The notes below the pieces were generated by a model, which was given only the letters and a program-made list of their open reading frames with translations, was not told the origin of the DNA and ran no database searches. DNA of 55,053 bases from Marinobacter gelidimuriae (GTDB lineage Bacteria > Pseudomonadota > Gammaproteobacteria > Pseudomonadales > Oleiphilaceae): assembly GCF_000372805.1 (NCBI RefSeq), contig NZ_KB889876.1, positions 1 through 55,053 of the forward strand, in the 5' to 3' direction. Below, in pieces: positions 7,041 through 15,028 of the stretch (the stretch's first letter is position 1; every line of letters starts with the position of its first letter). Position numbers and translations under genes: made by a program.

Positions 7041-8807
7041 ATGGACCCGATGCTCACCCTGGTGGGTGCCCTGATGCTGGTGATCAGCATTGTTTTAAGC
7101 CCGCTATCCAGCCGGGTGGGGATGCCTGTACTGCTGATTTTTTTGGTGGTCGGCATGATGATGGGCGAAGACGGGCCAGGCGGCATTCGTTTTGATGATT
7201 ACCAGCTGGCGTTTCTGATCGCCAATCTGGCCCTGGGCGTGATTCTGTTAGACGGTGGTATGCGCACACGTGCTGAAACCTTCCGTGTTGGCCTGCGCCC
7301 CGCTTTGGTGTTGGCTACCCTCGGTGTTTTTCTAACCGCTGCCGGCGCAGCCGTAGTCGCTTGGTGGGTGTTTGATTTGCATTGGATGCTAGCGCTACTG
7401 ATCGGCGCCATTATCTCGTCTACCGACGCTGCGGTGGTGTTCTCGATGCTGCAAGGCAGCGGCATTCATCTCAACGAGCGTGTCAGCGCCACGTTAGAAA
7501 TCGAGTCTGGCAGCAACGACCCCATGGCCATTTTTCTGACGTTGCTGATGGTCACGCTGATTGGCAACGCAGGTGAGAACAACGTTGGCCCCGCCCTGCT
7601 GTTACTGGTGGAACAGTTTGGTATTGGCAGCATTGCCGGATTAATCGGTGGCGTAGCCGTCGTCGCACTGGCCAATCGGATGCGCCTGGCACCGCCGCTT
7701 TACCCACTGCTGGTAGCCGCCGGTGGTATTGCGGTATTTTCCGCCACTAACGCTCTGGGCGGCAGTGGCTTTTTGGCGATTTACCTGACCGGTGTGGTCA
7801 TTGGTAACCGGCCTGTACGCATGATGCCGATGATTCTGCAGGTGCACGACGGTCTGGCTTGGCTGGCGCAGCTGTGCCTGTTTCTTATGCTTGGGCTTTT
7901 GGTGGCCCCGTCGGAGTTACTGCCCCTGGCGGGCGGAGGTCTGATATTGGCGCTGGCGCTTATTTTCGTGATTCGACCACTCATTGTAATGGCCACACTC
8001 TGGCCATTTGGTTTCAACCGCCGTGAGCTGGGTTTTATCAGCTGGGTAGGCCTGCGCGGTGCGGTGCCTATCGTGCTGGCACTGTTCCCCATTATTGCCG
8101 GCCTGCCAGACGCGCAACTGGTGTTCCACGCCGCCTTTTTTATCGTGCTGGTGTCATTGCTGGTTCAGGGCACCACTATGGCGCCTTTGGCGCGCTGGCT
8201 AAAGCTGGAAGTACCGGCCGACAACGCGCCGCTTCGTCGCTTTCCTCTGGACGCCCCGGGCGCCGACGATCATGAATTAATGCTGTTTCCATTGCGGGGC
8301 AAAAACTGGGAGCTGCCGCGGCGCCTGGACCAGCTCAAATTTCCAGATAACACGGCGGTGGCCGGCGTATTCCGAAACCGATTGTGCCTACAATCACAAG
8401 CCGATCTTGAAGTGATTCAGGGCGACATTATCGCCGTATTTGCCACGCCAAGCGTTTTACCGGACCTGAACAAATCACTCAGCGGGGCCTACGCTCCCGG
8501 CCACTTGGCCGAACGTGCGTTCTTTGGCGACTTTGTGTTGAACGGCGACGCTCTGCTGGGCGATGTAGAGCAGGTTTACGGCATTGAATTTGATGAACTG
8601 CCGCCCGACTTGTCACTCGCTGAATGCTTTGCCCAACGTACTAAGGGCCGCCCGGTTATTGGCGACCTGGTAGCTCTGGGGCCGGTTACGCTGGTGGTGC
8701 GTTCAATGAACGGCGACACCGTTGCCAAGGTAGGCCTGAAAATGGACGCCCAGCAAAACGCAGCCGAGGCAAAACATAACAACACCAAAGATGACAAAAC
8801 CCATTAA
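7041..8807 (+). CDS. cvrA: K+/H+ antiporter, CvrA/NhaP2 type
   Basis: 588 residues. The first ~395 form a CPA1-type transporter with about twelve hydrophobic spans, including GALMLVISIVLSPLSSRVG, the conserved AIISSTDAAVVFSML with its transport aspartate, and ESGSNDPMAIFLT, the NhaP acidic motif. The cytoplasmic tail has a TrkA-C-like domain (ELPRRLDQLKFPDNTAVAGV ... GDIIAVFATP, ~400-485) and a further C-terminal domain as in NhaP2. It should exchange K+ for H+ at the inner membrane and help in osmotic and pH balance. The ATG at 7041 is preferred over the GTG at 7038 because GGAG sits five bases before it. Confidence 0.88.
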   Translation: MDPMLTLVGALMLVISIVLSPLSSRVGMPVLLIFLVVGMMMGEDGPGGIRFDDYQLAFLIANLALGVILLDGGMRTRAETFRVGLRPALVLATLGVFLTAAGAAVVAWWVFDLHWMLALLIGAIISSTDAAVVFSMLQGSGIHLNERVSATLEIESGSNDPMAIFLTLLMVTLIGNAGENNVGPALLLLVEQFGIGSIAGLIGGVAVVALANRMRLAPPLYPLLVAAGGIAVFSATNALGGSGFLAIYLTGVVIGNRPVRMMPMILQVHDGLAWLAQLCLFLMLGLLVAPSELLPLAGGGLILALALIFVIRPLIVMATLWPFGFNRRELGFISWVGLRGAVPIVLALFPIIAGLPDAQLVFHAAFFIVLVSLLVQGTTMAPLARWLKLEVPADNAPLRRFPLDAPGADDHELMLFPLRGKNWELPRRLDQLKFPDNTAVAGVFRNRLCLQSQADLEVIQGDIIAVFATPSVLPDLNKSLSGAYAPGHLAERAFFGDFVLNGDALLGDVEQVYGIEFDELPPDLSLAECFAQRTKGRPVIGDLVALGPVTLVVRSMNGDTVAKVGLKMDAQQNAAEAKHNNTKDDKTH

Positions 8808-8872
8808 CAACTGCACCTTCAGTCATGATATAAACATTCTGAATTAACATTAATCATTGGTAAGTCGGTTTT

Positions 8873-9436
8873 ATGAGTATGGGTCGATTGTTTGTTTTAT
8901 GTTCACTGCTGCTGACTTTGCTCACGCCCCAGGCCCTGGCTTCGGATTTGCTGGCGCGAGCAGACACCCGTCTTCCATTTCCGCATTCGTCAGACATCGA
9001 CCAGCTACCGTCCATCACCAAAGTACTGGTGCAAAAAGGCGAGCGTTCACTGCAGTTGCTCAGTGGTGAGCAGGTTATCCGCCAATATCGCATTTCACTG
9101 GGTGACAATCCCCAGGGCCACAAGCTTTACGAGGGCGACAGCCGCACCCCCGAAGGCGAATACTCCCTGGACTGGCGCAACGCCGGCAGTTCATTTTACA
9201 AGTCTATTCACATTTCCTACCCCAGCGCCAAAGACCGTGAAATGGCCGAAAACTGGGGCCTGAACCCAGGCGGCAGCATCATGATTCACGGCCTGCCCAA
9301 CGGAACCGACGACGATTTTGCTTTTGCTTTTTTTGGGCTTGATTGGACTGACGGTTGCATTGCCGTCAGCAATCAAGAGATTGATGAAATCTGGCAACTG
9401 GTAAGCGATGGCACCCCGATTGAAATCCTGCCCTGA
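8873..9436 (+). CDS. Periplasmic L,D-transpeptidase (YkuD-family)
   Basis: 187 residues with a signal peptide (RLFVLCSLLLTLLTPQALAS). The YkuD catalytic signature is present: the substrate-binding histidine in IMIHGLPNG and the nucleophilic cysteine in DWTDGCIAVSN, a TDGC variant of the usual S/THGC. Upstream lie VLVQKGERSLQLLSG, typical of the family's first strand, and SRTPEGEYSL. Such enzymes cross-link peptidoglycan or attach lipoproteins to it. The next gene encodes an Lpp/OprI-like lipoprotein, a plausible partner, but that link is inferred. Confidence 0.85.
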   Translation: MSMGRLFVLCSLLLTLLTPQALASDLLARADTRLPFPHSSDIDQLPSITKVLVQKGERSLQLLSGEQVIRQYRISLGDNPQGHKLYEGDSRTPEGEYSLDWRNAGSSFYKSIHISYPSAKDREMAENWGLNPGGSIMIHGLPNGTDDDFAFAFFGLDWTDGCIAVSNQEIDEIWQLVSDGTPIEILP

Positions 9437-9631
9437 GGCCCTTGTTGGAAGTTAAGCTAAGTGCCGACATTAGAATAGTTTTCTGACATGAAACGCCGTG
9501 TAAGATTACGTTGTTGTCATAAGCTTCGGACATTTACCTACGCTTAGTTAACATTTGGTGGCAGACTGATTTACACTATCGGCTGCTTCGGTGGTTAATC
9601 GCTTATCAGACCTGTATTGGCAGGAGGCGAG

Positions 9632-9659
9632 TTGACGGGATGTCAGCTACATTGATTAT
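9632..9659 (+). promoter_or_regulatory. Possible sigma-70 promoter of the lipoprotein gene
   Basis: TTGACG, 16 bases, then GATTAT, ending 40 bases before the lipoprotein ATG. The -35 match is good and the -10 match moderate. Confidence 0.35.
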
Positions 9660-9699
9660 CGGACTTCGGGAAATACAACGACTAATAAGGGGACTTGCA

Positions 9700-9981
9700 A
9701 TGCGTAAACTGACGATCGCTGGGTTTGCACTGGCAGCTGCTTTGACTGCTGGTTGTGCCACTACTGATGACGCCGCTATGAGCGAAGCCAATGCTACAGC
9801 TAATTCAGCTGAGCAAACGGCTGAAAATGCAATGAACACCGCCAACAGCGCCGCCAGCTCTGCCCGCTCTGCCAAGCAGACAGCTGAACAAGCTCTGGCT
9901 GCTGCCAAAGCTGCTCAAAAATCCGCTGACGAAGCCAACGAGCGCGCCAAGCGCATGCTCGACCGGGCCAGCAAGAAGTAA
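9700..9981 (+). CDS. Lpp/OprI-like murein lipoprotein
   Basis: 93 residues. A lipoprotein signal peptide ends in LTAGC, giving a lipidated cysteine at position 19. The rest is a continuous alanine-rich heptad coiled coil (SEANATANSAEQTAENAMNT and onward) ending RMLDRASKK, as in Pseudomonas OprI, which forms outer-membrane trimers. The C-terminal lysine could be the peptidoglycan attachment point. The ATG at 9700 has AAGGGG upstream; an in-frame start at 9640 lacks a signal-peptide context. A strong terminator follows. Confidence 0.88.
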   Translation: MRKLTIAGFALAAALTAGCATTDDAAMSEANATANSAEQTAENAMNTANSAASSARSAKQTAEQALAAAKAAQKSADEANERAKRMLDRASKK

Positions 9982-10063
9982 GCTTTGCACTATAAAAAAG
10001 GCCGGTAACTCCCAAGCCACTCGCCTTATGGGTGGCTGAGGGTTTGCGCCAAGTGGTGCTAGT

Positions 10064-10095
10064 AAAAAGCCAGCGATTGAATCGCTGGCTTTTTT
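10064..10095 (+). terminator. Rho-independent terminator after the lipoprotein gene
   Basis: Perfect GCCAGCGAT / ATCGCTGGC stem with a TGA loop, flanked by AAAAA and a run of T. It would work in both directions, although the minus-strand LysR gene ends 170 bp away. Confidence 0.9.
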
Positions 10096-10263
10096 ATTGC
10101 CCCTAAAAACTCAACTACTTTGCTTGAAGACCCCCCAGCTGGAGTTGCGTTAACGTGTTGTACTAGGCATCCATCAGGTCGTAACAATGGGTCACTCGTC
10201 GGCTAGTCACTTCTGCCAGTGGAATGGCAACCTGGCTGTCAACCTATGAATGATATCGATTGA

Positions 10264-11175
10264 TTATTGCATCATTCCATCCATGGTGGCCGCCACCGCG
10301 TTTATCTGGTTGCGCAACCAGCGGTGGGCAGCATCGTTCTGATAGCGTTGGTGCCAGATCATCAACAGGGTAAAGGGCTTGTAGTCGAACGGCAGTGGCA
10401 CCCAGGCGGCCCGCGACAACAGCTGCTGAGCCATACGTTCCGGCGCCACTGCCAACATGTCGGTACCGTATAAAAGGCTGGCAAGGGCCGAGAAGTTTGA
10501 CACGCTCACTCTCTTGGTGCGGCGCAGATTGCGGGCACTCAAGGCTTGGTCCAGCCCCGGCTGTTCGGCGGAACCCAGCATCAGGCTGATGTGGTCGGCT
10601 TTGAGGAAATCGGCCAGGGTATGAGGCGGCTCGCGCCGGGCCGGATCATAAAACACCACCATGCGGTCGGTCATCAAGCCACGTTGCATAATATCGCTGG
10701 CTTCCGGTGGGTGCGGCGACACAATCAGATCGCAGGTTTCCTGGCGTAACAGCTCGGCGCCGGGAATGCCGGCGGCGATCACCTGCAGGCGAATGCCCGG
10801 CGCCTGCTCACGCAAAATAGCCAGCAAGCCGGGCAGCAAAAGGTCGCGCTCATAATCGTTGGCGGCGATGGTAAACACCAGCTCTGCGGTTTGCGGGCTG
10901 AACGGCGGGCCGGAGGACAGCGCGCGCAAATCATCCAGCACCTGACGAATGTGCGGGCCGGCCTGCTGGGCATAACGGGTAGGGGTAATGCCACGCCCGG
11001 ATTTAACAAACAGAGGGTCACCCAAAGCCTGGCGCAAACGCTCCAGGGTGTGACTGACGGCCGACTGGCTAACCCCAAGCGTTACTGCGGCCCGCGATAC
11101 GCTGCCTTCGTCCAGCACCACCAAAAAAGTGGCCAGAGCGCGCAGGTCCAGATTGAAAGGTTCAACAGGGTTCAT
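10264..11175 (-). CDS. LysR-family transcriptional regulator
   Basis: 303 residues. The N-terminal winged helix-turn-helix is clear (LRALATFLVVLDEGSVSRAA, LGVSQSAVSHTLERLRQ, GDPLFVKSGRGITPT, residues ~10-70). An effector-binding domain follows with ELVFTIAANDYERDLLLPGLL, a pattern seen in NodD/NahR-like members. The target is unknown. It is divergent from yihG, about 140 bp apart, but nothing shows that it controls that gene. Confidence 0.88.
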   Translation of the reverse strand: MNPVEPFNLDLRALATFLVVLDEGSVSRAAVTLGVSQSAVSHTLERLRQALGDPLFVKSGRGITPTRYAQQAGPHIRQVLDDLRALSSGPPFSPQTAELVFTIAANDYERDLLLPGLLAILREQAPGIRLQVIAAGIPGAELLRQETCDLIVSPHPPEASDIMQRGLMTDRMVVFYDPARREPPHTLADFLKADHISLMLGSAEQPGLDQALSARNLRRTKRVSVSNFSALASLLYGTDMLAVAPERMAQQLLSRAAWVPLPFDYKPFTLLMIWHQRYQNDAAHRWLRNQINAVAATMDGMMQ

Positions 11176-11314
11176 CAGCGGGAATCCGGTGTCAGTGCCA
11201 TAATAATGTCATTACGATACCACGCTGGTAACAGTAGAGGGCATTCGCCTCTGCCCAAGACCCAACGTGGTTGTTATGATTAGCAGTTATGAATTTTCAA
11301 AATGGAATGAACCC

Positions 11315-12238
11315 ATGCTCAGTTTTTTACCTGCGCCGGTGATTGGTGTACTGAACTCGTTGCTGTTGTTACTGAATACCCTGGTGTGGTGCCTACTCTT
11401 ATATATTCCGGCGCTGTTGAAGTTGATTATTCCCCACAAGGGTTTTGGTGTGCTGTGCACCAAGCTGATTATTCGCGTGGCCGAAATTTGGGTAGCTTGT
11501 AACAGTGGCTGGATGAAACTCACCCAGGGCACCCGCTGGGAAGTGACCGGGGCCGAAGAGCTGAAGCAGGAAAGCTGGTATCTGGTACTTAGTAACCACC
11601 AGAGCTGGGTGGATATTCTGGCCATGCAGCGGGTTTTTCACGGCAAGGCACCGTTTCTGAAATTCTTTCTGAAGCAACAGTTGGTGTGGGTGCCGGTGAT
11701 CGGCTTGGCCTGGTGGGGGCTGGATTTCCCGTTCATGAAGCGCTATTCGCGCCAGTATCTGGTAAAGCACCCCGAAAAACGCGGTGAAGATATGAAAGAA
11801 ACCCGCCGCGCCTGCGAGAAGTTCCGTCACACGCCCGTCAGCATTATGAACTTCGTAGAAGGAACGCGCTTTACGCCGGCCAAGCGTGCCGCCCAAAAAT
11901 CACCCTACACTCACCTGTTACCGCCAAAAGCTGGCGGTGTTGGCTTTGTGTTAGACGCTATGGGTGATTCCGTCAAAACACTGGTGGACGTAACGATTGC
12001 CTACCCCGGCGGTGCGCCGACCTTCTGGCAGTTCCTGTGCGGCCAGGTGTCAGAAATTAAAATGGAAATTCACACCGTTGCCATTCCCGACAACCTTAAA
12101 GGCCGCGATTACATGGCCGACTCTGAATACCGCCGCAACGTAAAGCTTTGGCTTGCCGAACAGTGGCAAGCCAAAGACCAGCGCCTTACGCGGATGCTGG
12201 GACAGGCTCCTGCTTCTGCTCCTGAAACGTCAGATTGA
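11315..12238 (+). CDS. yihG: YihG-type 1-acylglycerol-3-phosphate acyltransferase
   Basis: 307 residues when started at ATG 11315 (MLSFLPAPVIG); earlier in-frame GTG 11267 and ATG 11276 are less likely. One or two N-terminal membrane segments are followed by the PlsC acyltransferase motifs: NHQSWVDI (the HX4D catalytic pair), FLKQQLVWVPVIGLAWW, FPFMKRYSR and NFVEGTRFT. These match Escherichia coli YihG closely in order and wording. It acylates lysophosphatidic acid at the inner membrane. Its 3' end overlaps the convergent rnb gene by 53 bp. Confidence 0.88.
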   Translation: MLSFLPAPVIGVLNSLLLLLNTLVWCLLLYIPALLKLIIPHKGFGVLCTKLIIRVAEIWVACNSGWMKLTQGTRWEVTGAEELKQESWYLVLSNHQSWVDILAMQRVFHGKAPFLKFFLKQQLVWVPVIGLAWWGLDFPFMKRYSRQYLVKHPEKRGEDMKETRRACEKFRHTPVSIMNFVEGTRFTPAKRAAQKSPYTHLLPPKAGGVGFVLDAMGDSVKTLVDVTIAYPGGAPTFWQFLCGQVSEIKMEIHTVAIPDNLKGRDYMADSEYRRNVKLWLAEQWQAKDQRLTRMLGQAPASAPETSD

Positions 12239-14162
12239 TCTGACGGCGTTCGTCATCTACCCCGGCCAGGCGCACCGTAACGGCCTGGTCGAGTTGGAAG
12301 ATGCGGCCATTTTTGTTGTGAATCAGGCGCAGGGTGATCGGGTCAAAACTGTATTTGCCATCCAGGTCACGGCAGCTGACAAACCCTTCCAGGCCGTTGC
12401 AATTTAAGCGCACAAAAAAGCCGGCGGGAATGGTGCGGCTGATAACGCCGCCCATGTCATCATCGCCCAAGGTTTTTGCAAAGTCGCTTTTTAGCCAGTT
12501 CTCTACGCTGTTGGCGGCTTGGCGAGCCTGTATCAGAGTCGCCTGAAGCGTGCTAAGGGCGTTGTTATCCAATTCTTCCAACGGCGCCTGCCAGATCAGC
12601 GATTTGATCACCCGGTGCACGTAAAAGTCGGTGAACTTGCGTAGCGGTGAGGTGAACGTGGTGTAGGCAGCAAGCCCCATACCCTGGTGTGGTGCGGGGC
12701 TGAAGGCCAGCTCGGCGCGGGCCAGTTGGCGCGCGACAATGGATTTTACCGGGACGTCCACGTTCAGGCTGTCGGCGGTTTTCATCAGTGTTTTGAAACT
12801 CTCTGCCTGGGCAACGTCCAGCTCGGCAAGCTGTGGCAGGTGTTGTTCCAGCAGCTTGCGGATGTTGTCATGACGGTCGGCGCGCAGGCCACTGTGACAA
12901 ATAAACAGACCTTTGTTGTGCTGCGACAGAAAGTCGGCGGCGCAGCGGTTGGCCGCGACCATGCACTCTTCTACCAGGCGGTGAGCTTCATTTTGAACCG
13001 TGGGTTCAATGCTGCGAATACGGCGGTTTTCGTCCAGCCGCAGGCGGAACTCCGTGCGGTCACCATTAATAAGAGCGTGTTCGACGCGCCAGCGACGCAG
13101 CGCGGTAGCGGCCTGGTGCAGCTGGTCCAGGCTGTTAGACACGGCTGGCGACAGAGCTTTAATGTCGTCGTCTTCGCGGCCGTCAATCAAGTTGGCAACC
13201 AGTTCATAACTGAGCTTGCCGTGGGAGCGGATGCTGGCCTGGTGAAAACTGTAATCGCCCAGACTGCCATCGTTGTTAACCTGCAGATCGCAAACCAAAG
13301 CCAGGCGCGTAGTATCGGGCTGCAGCGAACACAAGCGGGTGCTGGCGGCATCGGGCAGCATCGGCAGCGGCTCGCCCGGAAAGTAAATGGCGGTGGCTCG
13401 GCGCATGGCTTCGCGTTCGGTGGCGCTGCCTGGCTCAATCAGTGCGGTGGGGTCGGCAATCGCAATCGACAGCGCCCAGCCGGTGGCATTTGGCACCGCC
13501 AGCAGGGCGTCGTCCATGTCTTGGGTGCCCGGGCTGTCGATAGTGACATAGGGCTGCGAGCAGCGGTCTTCTCGCCCTGCGCTGTGTGCGGCTATCGCGT
13601 CTTCACTGAGCGCTTGGGCGTGTTGCTGCACTGCCTCTGGCCATGCGTCAGACAAATCAAAACCGGCCATGGTCAGCGCCCGCTCAATACCGGCATCGCC
13701 GGCCTGGCCTATTACCCGCAGTACCCGGGCCTGGCCTTTGCCGTCTTTGATCGGGTGGCGGTGCAGGCGGCAATATATGTAATCACCGGGCTGGGCGCCG
13801 TTACGCTCTTTTGGCGGTATGAAGATCCAGCGGTTAATGCCCGCCGTTTCCGGCACCACAAAATGGCCTTTGCCCCTGACCTGGTAGCGGCCTACGAAGG
13901 TATCCAGCGAGCTGTTTAACAGCTCTTCTACCACGCCTTGGGTTTTGCCTTTCTCAACATCCTGTTCGATGATGTTGATACGGTCGCCGGGAAGCACTTT
14001 TTGCATTTCCTCGGGCGGAAGAAACACATCTCTGCCATCGTCCATGGCAACAAAGCCAAAGCGGCCATTGGTTGCTTTTACGGTGCCGGAAAAAACCACT
14101 TTGTGTTCTTCGATATCAGATTTCAGCTGGCGCAACTGGCTGAGAGCGTCGGCATTAAGCAT
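12186..14162 (-). CDS. rnb: Exoribonuclease II (RNase II)
   Basis: 658 residues, the length of enterobacterial RNase II, starting at ATG 14162 (MLNADALSQLRQ); an in-frame extension to 14342 looks unconserved. Cold-shock domains come first (GTVKATNGRFGFVAMDDG and VGRYQVRGKGHFVVP). The RNB catalytic domain carries VTIDSPGTQDMDDALLA with the metal-binding aspartates, then LPDAASTRLCSL, RLVEECMVAAN and YTTFTSPLRKFTDFYVHR. A C-terminal S1 domain ends the protein. It degrades single-stranded RNA 3' to 5'. Gene length and layout favour RNase II over RNase R, which is longer and has a basic tail. Confidence 0.88.
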   Translation of the reverse strand: MLNADALSQLRQLKSDIEEHKVVFSGTVKATNGRFGFVAMDDGRDVFLPPEEMQKVLPGDRINIIEQDVEKGKTQGVVEELLNSSLDTFVGRYQVRGKGHFVVPETAGINRWIFIPPKERNGAQPGDYIYCRLHRHPIKDGKGQARVLRVIGQAGDAGIERALTMAGFDLSDAWPEAVQQHAQALSEDAIAAHSAGREDRCSQPYVTIDSPGTQDMDDALLAVPNATGWALSIAIADPTALIEPGSATEREAMRRATAIYFPGEPLPMLPDAASTRLCSLQPDTTRLALVCDLQVNNDGSLGDYSFHQASIRSHGKLSYELVANLIDGREDDDIKALSPAVSNSLDQLHQAATALRRWRVEHALINGDRTEFRLRLDENRRIRSIEPTVQNEAHRLVEECMVAANRCAADFLSQHNKGLFICHSGLRADRHDNIRKLLEQHLPQLAELDVAQAESFKTLMKTADSLNVDVPVKSIVARQLARAELAFSPAPHQGMGLAAYTTFTSPLRKFTDFYVHRVIKSLIWQAPLEELDNNALSTLQATLIQARQAANSVENWLKSDFAKTLGDDDMGGVISRTIPAGFFVRLNCNGLEGFVSCRDLDGKYSFDPITLRLIHNKNGRIFQLDQAVTVRLAGVDDERRQINLTFQEQKQEPVPASA

Positions 14163-14474
14163 GAAGTAACCTGGCTGATAAAAAAATGAATGTTGCCGCG
14201 CAGTATAACTGTAAAGGGGCAATGAGTCAGACCCGTTAGGCAATGAGAGCGTCGCTGATGCTTTATTTGTTGGGTCAGGCCGATTTGGAGTTCTAGCGAC
14301 CTGCTTACCCCAGCGCTCGATACTAAAGGAAATAATTACCAAGCTATATAAAAATGTCGCGGTGCTTTATACGTTGCGCTTGGAGTAAGGGCAGGCTGTC
14401 ATTGTAATTCATTATCAGCTCGATCGGGGCGCGTTGGCCGGCACGGCGCAACCTCGCCCCGAATCGTGCGGTCA
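14163..14474. other. Intergenic region between rnb and the copper operon end
   Basis: Roughly 310 bases holding the rnb upstream region and the space downstream of the DUF411 gene. No further gene or clear hairpin was recognised. Confidence 0.4.
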
Positions 14475-14924
14475 TCAGTTGTGTTCGGTGAACACCCGGG
14501 TCTGGCCGTTGGTGTTGAATAACAGCACTTGGTACGGATCTTTGCGATCGCCCATTTCCATTCCCGGTGAGCCTGCAGGCATGCCCGGCACGCTCAAGCC
14601 ACGGGCTTGGGGCGCTTGGCTTAACAGGCGTTTGATGTCGTCCGCCGGCACGTGGCCTTCAATCACGTAATCGTTGATAAACGCGGTGTGGCAACTGGCC
14701 AAAGCCGGTGTCAGGCCGGCTTCGATTTTCACCGGCGTGACATTGTCGACTTCGCTGACTTCCACCTCAAAACCGTTGTCCTCCAGGTGTTTGATCCAGT
14801 CGGTGCAGCAGCCACAGGTGGGCGATTTGTATACGTGAATGTTGTGCTCAGATTCGGCGCTTGCCAGGGCCGAGCCAAAGCTCAGGCTAGCGCCCAGTAA
14901 CATGGCTAGAGTACGTTGCTTCAT
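14475..14924 (-). CDS. DUF411 periplasmic metal-binding protein of a copper operon
   Basis: 149 residues. A signal peptide (MKQRTLAMLLGASLSFGSALASA) is followed by the DUF411 core: VYKSPTCGCCTDWIKHL, with a CGCC thiol cluster, then LASCHTAFINDYVIEGHVPADDI and LSVPGMPAGSPGMEMG, a methionine-rich stretch able to bind Cu(I). DUF411 proteins are often found with copper and silver resistance genes. It is the last gene of the merR-copA-micropeptide-DUF411 unit, starting 5 bp after the micropeptide stop. It probably buffers or hands over copper in the periplasm (inference). Confidence 0.85.
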   Translation of the reverse strand: MKQRTLAMLLGASLSFGSALASAESEHNIHVYKSPTCGCCTDWIKHLEDNGFEVEVSEVDNVTPVKIEAGLTPALASCHTAFINDYVIEGHVPADDIKRLLSQAPQARGLSVPGMPAGSPGMEMGDRKDPYQVLLFNTNGQTRVFTEHN

Positions 14925-14929
14925 AAGTG

Positions 14930-15028
14930 TTACCTCTTCGTTTTGGTGTCAGTGGGCGCCAACCAGAACCACCAGACGACGGCGGCCATCAGCGCTAAAC
15001 CTGTGAGGTTGACCAAAAAAGATGTCAT
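14930..15028 (-). CDS. 32-residue single-span membrane peptide between copA and DUF411
   Basis: ATG at 15028, stop at 14930: [20 protein letters not shown], then [12 protein letters not shown]. It is one hydrophobic helix rich in tryptophan at its end, with a short basic tail, so probably an inner-membrane peptide with its C-terminus in the cytosol. Its ATG overlaps the copA stop (ATGA), pointing to translational coupling. The next gene starts 5 bp after its stop with AAGAGG as ribosome binding site. Its place in the operon suggests a CopA-associated small subunit, in the manner of KdpF or CcoS, but no function is established from the sequence. Confidence 0.65.
   Translation of the reverse strand: MTSFLVNLTGLALMAAVVWWFWLAPTDTKTKR

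Noticed and set aside
12687..13919. A 410-codon open frame on the plus strand
   Set aside because: It is entirely antisense to rnb, whose RNase II motifs are clear. Its translation is rich in Val, Gly, Ala and Gln without domains, the usual shadow of a GC-rich gene.
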